DNA of 15,212 nucleotides from Crocosphaera sp038442745 (GTDB lineage Bacteria > Cyanobacteriota > Cyanobacteriia > Cyanobacteriales > Microcystaceae): positions 1-15,212 of the forward strand of contig NZ_JARVCN010000028.1 in NCBI RefSeq assembly GCF_038442745.1, given 5' to 3'. This document shows, one piece after another, positions 1-7,484 of this stretch. The notes beneath the pieces were generated by a model. The model saw only the letters and a list, made by a program, of their open reading frames with translations, was not told the DNA's origin and did no database searches. Both the position numbers and the translations under genes were made by a program. How positions within the stretch are numbered: the stretch's first letter is position 1; each line of letters opens with the position of its first letter.

Positions 1-43
1 GCATTAAATAGTTTCCTCCCAGTGTACCTCATGAGTATGGGAA

Positions 44-1021
44 ATGCTATATTTTCAACAAGCAGAAAGAGAAATAGAAATTAGATTAATGACTTATGAA
101 CTTTGGAAAAAAAATGGAAACCCATCGGATAAGTCTGATTATTATGAAGATTACTACTGGGAGAAAGCAAAGCAAAAAATCAAGCTAAAAAGATTACCAC
201 TTGCTTATAAACCTTTTTATTTTATTGTGGGGCAACCCTACTATTTACTAGAGAAGAAAATATTAGAACCAGGGTTAGCATGGACAGATAAACAGGCATT
301 TTTTGATATTTTAGGAAGAGTTGGAAATTTAGCTATTGTTATTGGTGTTATTAGTTTTATTTTTACAGAAGATTCTCGTCGTAATGCTGAGGTATTTTCT
401 GCTTGGCAAACTATTACCAGTGCTGAGGGACAGTCAGGAAGTGGCGGACGAATTGAAGCGTTAGAATTTCTCAATTATCGACCATTAAAATTACCATTAA
501 TAGGGTTCACTAAAGAATATTGGTACTGGGATCAATGGAGTAATCAATGTAAACGAACATTGCTTTTAGGTTATCGATTTCCAAGACAAAGTTTAAGCGG
601 TTTATCTGCACCAAAAGCTTATCTTCATAACGTTAAATTGTGTGGAGCTAATTTAAGTAATTCCAATCTACAAGATGCTTATTTACTTGAAGCGCATCTA
701 GAAAATGCTGATTTAGGAGGTTATCTAAAAAATGCCGATTTAAGAGAAGCTAATTTAGAAAATGCTGATTTACTTGGAGCTAATTTACAAGAAGCTAATT
801 TAGGAAATGCTAATTTAGTTAGAGCTAATCTAGAAAATACTAATTTAGTTGAAACTGATCTATCAGGAGCAATTTATACTGATTCAGAATCAACTATATG
901 GTGTTCTAACAATGATTGTGGAACTGTTTTTCCTGATGGTTTTGACCCGAAAAAAGCAGGAATGATTTTAATGAAAACGCAAGAAGATTATGACAAATGG
1001 AAAGAATCTCGTCAAAAGTAA
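44..1021 (+). CDS. Pentapeptide-repeat membrane protein
   Basis: Function is unknown; pentapeptide repeats build a right-handed beta-helix used for protein contacts. The 325-residue product has three parts. Residues ~5-50 are a charged helix with AYELW-like spacing (MTYELW, WEKAKQ) that loosely resembles DUF2934. Residues ~88-108 are a hydrophobic segment (GNLAIVIGVISFIF), probably one membrane helix. This is followed by AWQTITSAEGQSGSGGRIEALEFLN-type sequence (about 121-145), common in cyanobacterial proteins of this sort. From ~185 to 280 there are about 15 A(N/D)L-type pentapeptides (GANLS, ENADL, REANL, LGANL). The C-terminus has the FPDGFDPKKAGM block often found after such repeats. An in-frame stop at 32-34 limits the start; ATG 44 keeps the whole N-terminal helix. 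No operon partner is evident. Family call is firm, function is not known. Confidence 0.85.
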   Translation: MLYFQQAEREIEIRLMTYELWKKNGNPSDKSDYYEDYYWEKAKQKIKLKRLPLAYKPFYFIVGQPYYLLEKKILEPGLAWTDKQAFFDILGRVGNLAIVIGVISFIFTEDSRRNAEVFSAWQTITSAEGQSGSGGRIEALEFLNYRPLKLPLIGFTKEYWYWDQWSNQCKRTLLLGYRFPRQSLSGLSAPKAYLHNVKLCGANLSNSNLQDAYLLEAHLENADLGGYLKNADLREANLENADLLGANLQEANLGNANLVRANLENTNLVETDLSGAIYTDSESTIWCSNNDCGTVFPDGFDPKKAGMILMKTQEDYDKWKESRQK

Positions 1022-1068
1022 TTACTTACATACCTTACAAGTAGAAGAATTGCCATACTTGCAAAAAA

Positions 1069-1097
1069 GTGACAACAGGCTCGTAGATCGATAGAAT
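1069..1097 (+). promoter_or_regulatory. Candidate sigma70-type promoter for thrB
   Basis: GTGACA at 1069-1074 and TAGAAT at 1092-1097 are separated by 17 bases and lie 33 bases before the thrB start codon. Spacing and the -10 match are good. This is a by-eye motif call only. Confidence 0.35.
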
Positions 1098-1130
1098 AAA
1101 CCGAGAAAATTAAACAATAATTGCCCTAAT

Positions 1131-2048
1131 ATGTCTAGTGTTACCGTCACGGTTCCTGCAACAACCGCCAATATTGGCCCCGGTTTCGACTGTATTGGCG
1201 CAGCCCTCACCCTCTACAATCAATTTAACTTCACTGAGAACCCAGAAGCCGATAATGACCTAACTATCACAGTAACAGGAAGCGAAGCCCATCGCATCAA
1301 AGGCGATCGCAGTAACCTAATTTATCGAGCCTTTACCCATTTATACCACCATCTCAACAAAACAGCCCCCAAAATAGCCATTGACATCAAACTAGGGGTT
1401 CCCCTCGCCAGAGGGTTAGGAAGCTCTGCAACCGCCATTGTTGGTGGGCTATTGGGTGCAAACACCTTAGTCAATCAACCTCTTTCCATAGCAGAAATAA
1501 TAGAATTAGCCATTGAAATAGAAGGACATCCAGATAATGTAGTTCCCGCTCTCTTAGGAAACTGTCAATTATCCGTTGGAGAACCCAAAAACTGGGAAAT
1601 TTGTCAAATTCCTTGGCACTCAGATATCATTCCCATAGTGGCCATACCAAACTTTGAGCTATCCACAGAAGAAGCCAGAGCAGTGTTACCAAAAACCTTA
1701 CCCCGCGCTGATGCCATCTATAACGTAGCACGGATGGGCTTGTTGATTAGGGCATTGGCTATGGGTGATGGAAAATGGTTAAACAAAGCTATGACTGATA
1801 AAATCCATCAACCCTATCGAAAAGGATTGATCGAAGGCTACGAATTTGTCCAAGAACAGGCCATCAAAGCAGGTGCCTATGGTATGGTCATAAGTGGAGC
1901 CGGACCCACTTTATTGTCCCTAACCAACCCCGAGCAGATTCAATCCGTGGAAAAGGCCATGAAAAATGCTTGGGCGCAACTAGAAATCACAGCAGATGTG
2001 CGCTCTTTAGCTATCGATACCCAAGGAGCAAAGGCTAAGTCTAACTGA
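1131..2048 (+). CDS. thrB: Homoserine kinase
   Basis: This cytosolic GHMP-family kinase phosphorylates L-homoserine with ATP to O-phosphohomoserine, the step before threonine synthase in threonine synthesis. The protein is 305 residues, the usual length. The N-terminal motif PATTANIGPGFD is at 9-20. The glycine-rich ATP loop PLARGLGSSA is at 91-100. EGHPDN at 131-136 is typical of homoserine kinases, and the C-terminal GHMP motif SGAGPT is at 255-260. The ATG at 1131 starts directly at the beta-strand before the first motif, so the start is secure, although no clear Shine-Dalgarno sequence precedes it. A candidate promoter is in the 109-base gap upstream, so it is probably transcribed separately from the pentapeptide gene. 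One HIP1 site lies inside (1303). Nothing is missing from the family motifs. Confidence 0.96.
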   Translation: MSSVTVTVPATTANIGPGFDCIGAALTLYNQFNFTENPEADNDLTITVTGSEAHRIKGDRSNLIYRAFTHLYHHLNKTAPKIAIDIKLGVPLARGLGSSATAIVGGLLGANTLVNQPLSIAEIIELAIEIEGHPDNVVPALLGNCQLSVGEPKNWEICQIPWHSDIIPIVAIPNFELSTEEARAVLPKTLPRADAIYNVARMGLLIRALAMGDGKWLNKAMTDKIHQPYRKGLIEGYEFVQEQAIKAGAYGMVISGAGPTLLSLTNPEQIQSVEKAMKNAWAQLEITADVRSLAIDTQGAKAKSN

Positions 2049-2216
2049 GGAAAAAGCATCCGAGCCAATTTTTTTACTGAAATCAGCCTGGTTCCCACTA
2101 TTAATCCTGAATAAATACTCAGATAACCCATAACTTATAAGCGAGGTTTCTGTTAGAATTGATACCAGATTATCTAATCTAGCAAAATCATCCTTGTAAT
2201 CATCAGTATTATCTGA

Positions 2217-2978
2217 GTGGAGAGTTGGTACTCTGTGCTGCAACGTTTTAGACAAGATTTAAAAAATGATTTAATTGCCGGCCTCTTGGTAGTTATACCC
2301 CTAGCAACCACCATCTGGCTAACTATTACCATAGCCACTTGGGTAATCAATCTTTTAACCCAAATTCCCAAGCAACTCAACCCTTTCGACGGCCTTGACC
2401 CTATTTTAAGCTATGTTCTCAATCTCACTGTTGGCTTAGCTGTACCATTGCTATTTATCTTAGTTACTGGTCTAATGGCTCGTAACATTGCTGGTAGATG
2501 GCTATTGGACGTAGGAGAAAGGATTTTACAATCCATTCCCCTAGCAGGAGCGGTTTATAAAACCTTAAAACAGATACTAGAAACCCTCTTCCAAGACTCC
2601 AAGACCAAATTTCGGCGCGTCGTTATGGTGGAATATCCTCGTCGAGGGGTTTGGAGTTTAGGGTTTGTTACGGGAACCCTCAGTCCATCTTTACAAACCC
2701 ACTTAGAGAAACCGATGTTGAATGTGTTTATCCCCACTACTCCCAACCCAACATCAGGATGGTACGCGATTATTGCCGCTGATGATGTGATTAATTTACC
2801 CATTTCCATCGAAGATGCTTTCAAAGTGCTAATCTCTGGAGGTATTGTCAGTCCCAATGTTCCGCCTGCAGTTCCTCAACTATCTCAGTCTAAGAAAAAT
2901 AGTCCCGTTAGCGTGGACTTTTCCGTAACACCACCCCAAAATCATTCTTTATTCGCAGAAGAAGACAGCACTAAATAA
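2217..2978 (+). CDS. DUF502 family membrane protein
   Basis: Members of this family (COG2928) are integral membrane proteins of unknown function found in most cyanobacteria and plants. The product is 253 residues. Two transmembrane helices are visible at ~19-45 (LIAGLLVVIPLATTIWLTIT) and ~64-88 (LSYVLNLTVGLAVPLLFILV). Next come the conserved soluble blocks GERILQSIPLAGAVYKTLKQ (~100-119), RRVVMVEYPRRGVWSLGFVTG (~138-158) and the FIPTTPNPTSGW block (~176-187). The proline- and serine-rich C-terminal ~50 residues look disordered. The start is GTG at 2217; a GTG at 2235 (giving MLQRF) is also plausible because the conserved part begins there. The family often neighbours nusB in cyanobacteria, as here, but the 265-base gap with a repeat makes co-transcription uncertain. 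Confidence 0.9.
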   Translation: MESWYSVLQRFRQDLKNDLIAGLLVVIPLATTIWLTITIATWVINLLTQIPKQLNPFDGLDPILSYVLNLTVGLAVPLLFILVTGLMARNIAGRWLLDVGERILQSIPLAGAVYKTLKQILETLFQDSKTKFRRVVMVEYPRRGVWSLGFVTGTLSPSLQTHLEKPMLNVFIPTTPNPTSGWYAIIAADDVINLPISIEDAFKVLISGGIVSPNVPPAVPQLSQSKKNSPVSVDFSVTPPQNHSLFAEEDSTK

Positions 2979-3011
2979 CAGGGAAATAAGCAAATAACGA
3001 ACCCCAGTTAA

Positions 3012-3115
3012 CCTGAGTTTGGTGTTAGGAGTTGAGTCTTTTTTGAGGAGATAGTAGGAGTTTGAGACTGCTGGTTTTGGCAAATTCTGTATAAATTCAA
3101 ACATATCGAACTCGG
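3012..3115. repeat. Dispersed intergenic repeat, copy A
   Basis: This segment matches 3908-4010 over its full length. An exact run of at least 22 bases is shared (3021-3042 with 3916-3937), followed by TTTGAGA-TGCTG and AAATTCTGTATAAATT-type similarity. Both copies begin CTGAGTTYGGTG and end ATATCGMACTCRG, so the ends are short imperfect inverted repeats. It sits between the DUF502 gene and nusB. It looks like a small non-coding MITE-like or palindromic intergenic element. A further imperfect inverted copy of the left end (GAACTCAGATTAACC, 3193-3207) faces GTTAACCTGAGTTTGG at 3007-3022, so the unit in copy A may extend to about 3208. Confidence 0.75.
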
Positions 3116-3148
3116 TCCCAGTTAGAGAGTTACAATTTTGTGACCGAG
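3111..3148. repeat. Inverted repeat upstream of nusB
   Basis: CTCGGTC at 3111-3117 is perfectly complementary to GACCGAG at 3142-3148, with a 24-base loop. It overlaps the right end of repeat copy A. It has no T-run and is not a convincing terminator. Confidence 0.4.
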
Positions 3149-3243
3149 ATTACTCAAATTTGAAAATTCTGGCTTGTGTAAATTCTACCCTCGAACTCAG
3201 ATTAACCGTCTCTAATCCAACAATTATAGTTCTTTAACCGCTT

Positions 3244-3885
3244 ATGCCTCCCCGTCAGCAACCCCGTCATATTGCCCGCGAACTAGCTCTGTTAAGTCTC
3301 AGTCAAATCAAAGGCAAACCAGAAAAACTCGAACAAGTTGAGTTAGATGCTCTTACCCTAGCCGCCATTCGTACCCTCACCAGCGAGGTACAGGATACCC
3401 TAGAGACTGCTTCCGCAGAGGTAAAAAGGGGACATAATCAACTATTCCAATACGAAACCCGTGCTACAACCCTAGAGAGTTCTAAAACCATGATTGAGGA
3501 CGCTCTAACCCTAACACAAAAAGCCATTAATCGCTTAGCCAATGCCGTAGAATTCCCCGAGATCATTCAATTAGCAACTCAATACGAAGTACGAGAGTAC
3601 GCAATGGAACTAATCTCAACTGTTGCTCGACGGAAAAAAGAAATCGATCAACAACTAGAAACAGTTTTAAAAGATTGGCAACTGAAGCGTTTAGCCAAAA
3701 TCGACCAAGATATGCTAAGAATTGCTGTGGCAGAGATTTTGTTTCTGAAGGTTCCTGAAAAGGTAGCCATCAACGAAGCAGTAGAACTAGCAAAACGCTA
3801 TTCTGACGATGACGGTTATCGTTTCATTAACGGAGTTTTGAGACGATTTACAGAGCATATCAAGCACAATAATCCAACGGGTTAG
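3244..3885 (+). CDS. nusB: Transcription antitermination factor NusB
   Basis: NusB binds boxA RNA together with NusE (ribosomal protein S10) and supports antitermination during rRNA transcription in the cytoplasm. The 213-residue protein starts with the family motif RHIARELALLSLSQI (~8-22). It ends with the conserved LKRLAKIDQDMLRIAVAEILFLKVPEKVAINEAVELAKRYSDDDG-type block (~148-193) and FINGVLRRF (~195-203). Between these is an extra charged helical stretch of ~70 residues, which makes it longer than E. coli NusB (~139 residues); such long forms are usual in cyanobacteria. The start is ATG 3244, immediately before the conserved N-terminus. The gene is bracketed by two copies of the same repeat. 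The gene commonly found after it in cyanobacteria, ftsY, is absent here. Confidence 0.95.
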   Translation: MPPRQQPRHIARELALLSLSQIKGKPEKLEQVELDALTLAAIRTLTSEVQDTLETASAEVKRGHNQLFQYETRATTLESSKTMIEDALTLTQKAINRLANAVEFPEIIQLATQYEVREYAMELISTVARRKKEIDQQLETVLKDWQLKRLAKIDQDMLRIAVAEILFLKVPEKVAINEAVELAKRYSDDDGYRFINGVLRRFTEHIKHNNPTG

Positions 3886-3907
3886 GGAGGAGAAAGAACT
3901 ATCTCAA

Positions 3908-4010
3908 CTGAGTTCGGTGTTAGGAGTTGAGTCTTTTGTTAGGAAATAATGGGTGTTTGAGAGTGCTGATTTTTGCAAGTTCTCTATAAATTTGCTGATA
4001 TCGCACTCAG
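3908..4010. repeat. Dispersed intergenic repeat, copy B
   Basis: This is the second copy of the ~104-base repeat, 23 bases after the nusB stop and in the same orientation as copy A. The ends CTGAGTTCGG and TATCGCACTCAG are imperfect inverted repeats. The two copies together bracket nusB. Confidence 0.75.
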
Positions 4011-4020
4011 GTTATCAGTC

Positions 4021-4050
4021 TTGAGCGATCGCTAATTTATTGTCTACAAT
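4021..4050 (+). promoter_or_regulatory. Candidate promoter for hicBA
   Basis: TTGAGC at 4021-4026 and TACAAT at 4045-4050 are 18 bases apart and end 31 bases before the hicB ATG. A HIP1 octamer (4025-4032) overlaps the -35 element. Identified by eye only. Confidence 0.4.
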
Positions 4051-4081
4051 AAAAGATGTATTTGAACAAATTGAGTAACCA

Positions 4082-4303
4082 ATGAAGTCCCTGGAAGATT
4101 ACACAATTGTTATTCGTCCTGATGACAATAATACGTTTGTTGCTTATGTTCCTGCTATTCAAGGGTGTCACGCCTGGGGTGAAACTTCAGAAGCAGCACG
4201 AGCAGAAATAGATAATGTTTTCGCCATGATATTAGAAGAATATCAAGAAATGAACCGTTCTTTTCCTCAAGATGTAGAATTGCTTGTTGCTAATGCCAGC
4301 TAA
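4082..4303 (+). CDS. hicB: HicB-like antitoxin
   Basis: This is the antitoxin of a HicAB-type toxin-antitoxin pair; the HicB partial RNase H-like fold covers the HicA mRNA interferase. The 73-residue product carries the family core IRPDDNNTFVAYVPAIQGCHAW (~11-32), followed by GETSEAARAEIDNVFAMI, the helix after the GC(H/V)AxG(D/E)T turn. There is no separate C-terminal DNA-binding domain, so this is the short form. Its stop codon region overlaps the start of the toxin reading frame (ATG 4293), the usual coupled arrangement, but here in antitoxin-first order. The toxin is clearly damaged, so this antitoxin is probably an orphan. A promoter candidate lies just upstream. Confidence 0.85.
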   Translation: MKSLEDYTIVIRPDDNNTFVAYVPAIQGCHAWGETSEAARAEIDNVFAMILEEYQEMNRSFPQDVELLVANAS

Positions 4304-4406
4304 AGTCAAGGAACTAGAAAAAGTAGCAAAGAAACTGGGATTTAAAAAAGCCAGACAAAAATGCTCTTATGCACGTTGGAAGCATCCTGACTGGAGGTCG
4401 TTTTAA
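4293..4406 (+). pseudogene. hicA: HicA toxin remnant, frameshifted
   Basis: HicA toxins are ~60-80-residue double-stranded-RNA-binding-fold mRNA interferases with one catalytic histidine in a G-S-H motif. Here an ATG overlapping the end of hicB opens a 37-codon frame, MPAKVKELEKVAKKLGFKKA..., with good HicA N-terminal similarity, then KCSYARWKHPD where functional members have KGSHxxWxHPDGR. The glycine is replaced by cysteine and the catalytic histidine by tyrosine (TAT for CAT). After HPD the reading frame is lost: TGG AGG TCG TTT TAA, whereas GGT CGT TTT (Gly-Arg-Phe) is readable one base later. The remaining half of the domain cannot be found before the next gene. The toxin is therefore almost certainly inactive. 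Confidence 0.8.
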
Positions 4407-4420
4407 CTATTGTGCAACAG

Positions 4421-4527
4421 TAAGACTCCTAAAAATTGAGCGATCCCATTATGGTTTGAGAAAATAATAATCAACATGACTAGATCGCACAGTAAAATAA
4501 GACTAACAGCTAAATTTTAAAGTCTTA
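4421..4527. repeat. Possible small foldback element
   Basis: TAAGACT at 4421-4427 is mirrored by AGTCTTA at 4521-4527, with further imperfect pairing of the neighbouring A/T tract. GCGATC at 4440-4445 is mirrored by GATCGC at 4483-4488. A foldback of ~107 bases lies just where the hicA remnant fades out, so it may be a MITE-like insertion. The pairing is short and AT-rich, so chance is possible. Confidence 0.3.
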
Positions 4528-4533
4528 GGAATT

Positions 4534-4965
4534 ATGTTAAAACATAACATTGATACAGAATATGATTCCTGGCTATTGGAGCAAGCACAATTATTGCGCG
4601 ATCGCAATTTTCAACATTTAGACATCGATAATTTAGTTGACGAGATAGAAGCATTGGTAAGATGTGAAAAGTCATCAGTGGAGCAATTTGCCTACTTAAT
4701 TATGCTTCATCTGTTACTAATTGAATACTGGTACGAAGAATCGGAGTGGAATCGCAATTATTGGGAAGCGGAAATAACAGGATTCAGACTACAAATTAAC
4801 AATAAGTTAACGACTAATTTACGCAAGCATCTCGCTCAACGTTTAGACTTTCTCTATAGTAGAGCATATCAAGCTGCTGTTAAAAAAACCAAGAGTAGTA
4901 TCAACGGCGATCGCTTTCCTCAAGAACGAAAATACAGCTTGGAAGATATTATCAACGATGGATAA
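4534..4965 (+). CDS. DUF29 family protein
   Basis: DUF29 proteins are small helical proteins of unknown function, strongly expanded in cyanobacteria. The 143-residue product shows the family order: YDSWLLEQAQLLRDRNFQHLD (~10-30), DNLVDEIEALVRCEKSSVEQ (~32-51), a hydrophobic helix LIMLHLLLIEYW (~55-66), WEAEITGFRLQINNKL (~77-92), and the C-terminal block ending FPQERKYSLEDII (~128-140), where family members normally have FPxxCPYxxxxIL. ATG 4534 is the first start. Two HIP1 sites (4598, 4907) lie inside, which argues that the gene is native to the lineage. It is separated from hicBA by the possible foldback element, and nothing in the context shows its role. Confidence 0.88.
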   Translation: MLKHNIDTEYDSWLLEQAQLLRDRNFQHLDIDNLVDEIEALVRCEKSSVEQFAYLIMLHLLLIEYWYEESEWNRNYWEAEITGFRLQINNKLTTNLRKHLAQRLDFLYSRAYQAAVKKTKSSINGDRFPQERKYSLEDIINDG

Positions 4966-5050
4966 TTATATAGTTGGAAAAGCTTTCCCTCAAATCCTCT
5001 AATATCGCACTTTGATATTCTAGTTATTTAGAACAAAACTTAATTTATAT

Positions 5051-6571
5051 TTAAGGTCTAAATATATCCAGATGATATAATAAACTACCCTTTGCTTTTG
5101 TTTTTGATATATTACGATGTAGTTTGAAATCTGTACAGTTATTAAACAATAGATTTCTATTTGATTTTATTGAGTCAAGAATAGAATGATTAAAATTACG
5201 CATACCTCGAACAGTAAAATTATTGCTTTTTAAAAAATATAAAATCCAAGAAATTAAATATCTATTTTCTTCAGAATTACCTTTCAAGTTCTTTAACATT
5301 AATTTTAAATGTTTTTCAATTAAATCTCTAGTATCTTGTCTATTTGATTGAAACATCATAGATTCTATTAAACCTAAAATCTTAGGAAAAGTTTTTATTC
5401 TACGCTCTGCCAGTAATAGTAATAAACTAATGGACTTGGTTAAACATTTCGGTTCAGTTGATATAAGTGGTTTGTATTCTTTATCTGTCAAATCAGCAAT
5501 AAATCGATCCATAATCCCTGTACCGGGATGTTCTTTATCAATATTGAGAACTCCTAAATAAAATTCCTTGAATTGTTTAAAAGAAAGCTTTTTACCTTTT
5601 CTTGGGGATATCTGGTGATATTTTGAAACCCATTCTCTAAAAATACCTTCAGGTAATTCCTTGATTCTTGTCTTATCTTCATTTAGAAGGAGATTAAATC
5701 CTTTTAGCTCTTGCTGTAATGTTTTAATGATTTTTCGACAATCATTTTTAGATTTACACAGAAAACGATAATCATCCTTAAAACGTAAAGCCAAAATATC
5801 ATACTGATCAACTTTTTTCGAAATCTCTCTATCGATTGCTGATAGAATAACCTCAGAAATTAAATCTGATACAACTGGACCGATCGGCAGTCCATTAGTA
5901 CAACCATCATTTGCATTTTGGAATAGTTTATCTAGTCTATTTCCTAGTAATTGATTATTAAAGCGATTATTATCTGAGCGAATTGTTACTTTAGTATGAA
6001 ATGCCCAAGCAATACTATGTGTATATATAGATGGATAAAAATTTTTAATATCAGTTTGAATTATATATTTATATCTATAAGCTTCTTCAACTAAATCATT
6101 TTCCGCCATTTCTAAATATTCATATATCATTCTTCCCGATCTTAATTTACCTAAATGTCCTTGATTAGAGGCATCAAGAGGAATTGGAAAACTATATGAA
6201 TATATATGCTTGTCAGGATTAAATAATATATCTAGTAATACATGCCAGTTTTGAGCAAATTCAAAAGCTATATCATTATGAATTTTGGGATCGATAATAC
6301 CAAAAGTTCTATCTGTTAGTTCTGATTTTGGGAAATGTAGCTCGCATACTTGAGAAATATCAGGCTTATATTTGTTATTGTTGATAGGGAAATAGTGTGT
6401 ACCATAGGGCGGATGTTTTTCCACAGAAAAACAAGGAGGTAAGACATAAGCTTCAGGAAAATATCCAATTGTCACTAACCATTCATATATTTGTTTTGCT
6501 TCAAGTGAGCGTGCTAGTTTTTCAGTTCTCTGACTATGCCTTTTAGGTTTGCTTACGGTATTGTTGATCAA
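5051..6571 (-). CDS. Reverse transcriptase, Abi/UG (DRT-like) type
   Basis: This stand-alone RNA-directed DNA polymerase has 506 residues. The palm motifs are visible: TDIKNFYPSIYTHSIAWAF (173-191) with catalytic Asp174; NGLPIGPVVSDLISE (226-240); and RFKDDYRF (263-270) with Asp266-Asp267 in an FKDD form of YxDD. GFNLLLNEDKT (291-301) follows. SIYTHSIAWA and R-F/Y-x-DD-Y-R-F are typical of Abi/'unknown group' RTs, many of which act in phage defence. The last ~170 residues are helical and lack a maturase X or HNH domain. Retron (NAxxH, VTG) and group II features are not seen. The start is TTG 6571 with no clear Shine-Dalgarno; an upstream ATG (6580) is followed at once by TAG. It lies 97 bases after the phosphoesterase gene on the same strand. 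The gene is very AT-rich and has no HIP1 site, suggesting acquisition. RT identity is firm; the DRT class is not assigned. Confidence 0.88.
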   Translation of the reverse strand: MINNTVSKPKRHSQRTEKLARSLEAKQIYEWLVTIGYFPEAYVLPPCFSVEKHPPYGTHYFPINNNKYKPDISQVCELHFPKSELTDRTFGIIDPKIHNDIAFEFAQNWHVLLDILFNPDKHIYSYSFPIPLDASNQGHLGKLRSGRMIYEYLEMAENDLVEEAYRYKYIIQTDIKNFYPSIYTHSIAWAFHTKVTIRSDNNRFNNQLLGNRLDKLFQNANDGCTNGLPIGPVVSDLISEVILSAIDREISKKVDQYDILALRFKDDYRFLCKSKNDCRKIIKTLQQELKGFNLLLNEDKTRIKELPEGIFREWVSKYHQISPRKGKKLSFKQFKEFYLGVLNIDKEHPGTGIMDRFIADLTDKEYKPLISTEPKCLTKSISLLLLLAERRIKTFPKILGLIESMMFQSNRQDTRDLIEKHLKLMLKNLKGNSEENRYLISWILYFLKSNNFTVRGMRNFNHSILDSIKSNRNLLFNNCTDFKLHRNISKTKAKGSLLYHLDIFRP

Positions 6572-6668
6572 TTGCTACATAAATTAACTTCTAGACTAAG
6601 TATTCCCCTAATCTTCAAAAGCTTCTCATTTAGCAATGATTTCACTTGGTGAACGCAAACAAAACTAT

Positions 6669-7484
6669 TTACCTTTCGCAAACATGAGTTGGATCGTCAG
6701 CTTTTTCGGCAAACTCCAAACCTCTAGCCAAACGCCAAGCAAAAATCGGGGGCAAACCAGCATCTAAAATAGCTTTGCAGGTTATTTTATAGTCATACTC
6801 CACTTCCCGTAAGTCTACCTCTTGTGTCTCCGTATCATAGATCACATAAGTAGCATTAGGACGACCATGACGGGGTTCTCCTACGGAACCGACATTGATA
6901 ATTCGTCTCAAGGGAGTATTAAAACTAACAGTAGCTTGTTCCTTTTTATTAGGTTGATGAACACTTACCTGTAATTGTCCAGCATCTAGGGTGCGAACAT
7001 AGGGAACATGGGTATGTCCGCAAAATAATATCTCTGCATCACTGGCAAGAACTCTTTCTAAAGCAGTAAAAGCATCCATTTCCGGTAACAAATATTCGTG
7101 GTTGCTATGAGGACTACCATGGGCGAAACAGAGATTACCCTCCTTATAAGTATGGGGTAGTTGGGCTAAATATTCCAGAACTTCTGGATGGACGTGCTTA
7201 TTTGTCCATTCGTGGGCGATCACACCTCTTTTTTCCGCTAATAGAGAAGGATAACTACATTCACAGGAGTTGAGTCCCTCCACAATATCTTCATCCCAAC
7301 AACCTTGTACAGTGGGAATATCTAAAGAACGAATTTGTGCGGTAACAGCATTGGGAAAAGGACCATAACCCACTAAATCCCCAAGACAATAAATCTTTTC
7401 CGCTTTTTGTTGGTCAATGTCTAGTAAAACTGCATCTAAAGCTTCATAGTTACCATGTATATCCGATATTACTGCTATTTTCAT
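6669..7484 (-). CDS. Metallophosphoesterase, calcineurin-like
   Basis: This is a cytosolic phosphodiesterase/phosphatase-fold enzyme of the YfcE/MJ0936 type; its substrate is unknown. The 271-residue protein has SDIHGN (7-12), LGDLVGYGP (34-42), AHGSP (121-125) and CGHTHVP (155-161), which supply most metal ligands, and the C-terminal VGSVGEPRHGRP block usual for the subfamily. The third motif, normally GNHD or GNxD with a metal-binding Asn, reads QGCWDED (60-66), so Asn and His are replaced by Cys and Trp. A nearby Cys pair (CEC, 74-76) and His-rich stretch could supply other ligands; this is inference. Its ATG overlaps the stop of the CobW-like gene in an ATGA, so the two are translationally coupled and probably share the Fur/Zur box. 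Confidence 0.9.
   Translation of the reverse strand: MKIAVISDIHGNYEALDAVLLDIDQQKAEKIYCLGDLVGYGPFPNAVTAQIRSLDIPTVQGCWDEDIVEGLNSCECSYPSLLAEKRGVIAHEWTNKHVHPEVLEYLAQLPHTYKEGNLCFAHGSPHSNHEYLLPEMDAFTALERVLASDAEILFCGHTHVPYVRTLDAGQLQVSVHQPNKKEQATVSFNTPLRRIINVGSVGEPRHGRPNATYVIYDTETQEVDLREVEYDYKITCKAILDAGLPPIFAWRLARGLEFAEKADDPTHVCER

Noticed and set aside
5051..6668. Retron or DRT with a linked structured ncRNA
   Set aside because: The flanks are only 85 and 97 bases, are AT-rich and show no msr/msd-like inverted repeats or strong stems.
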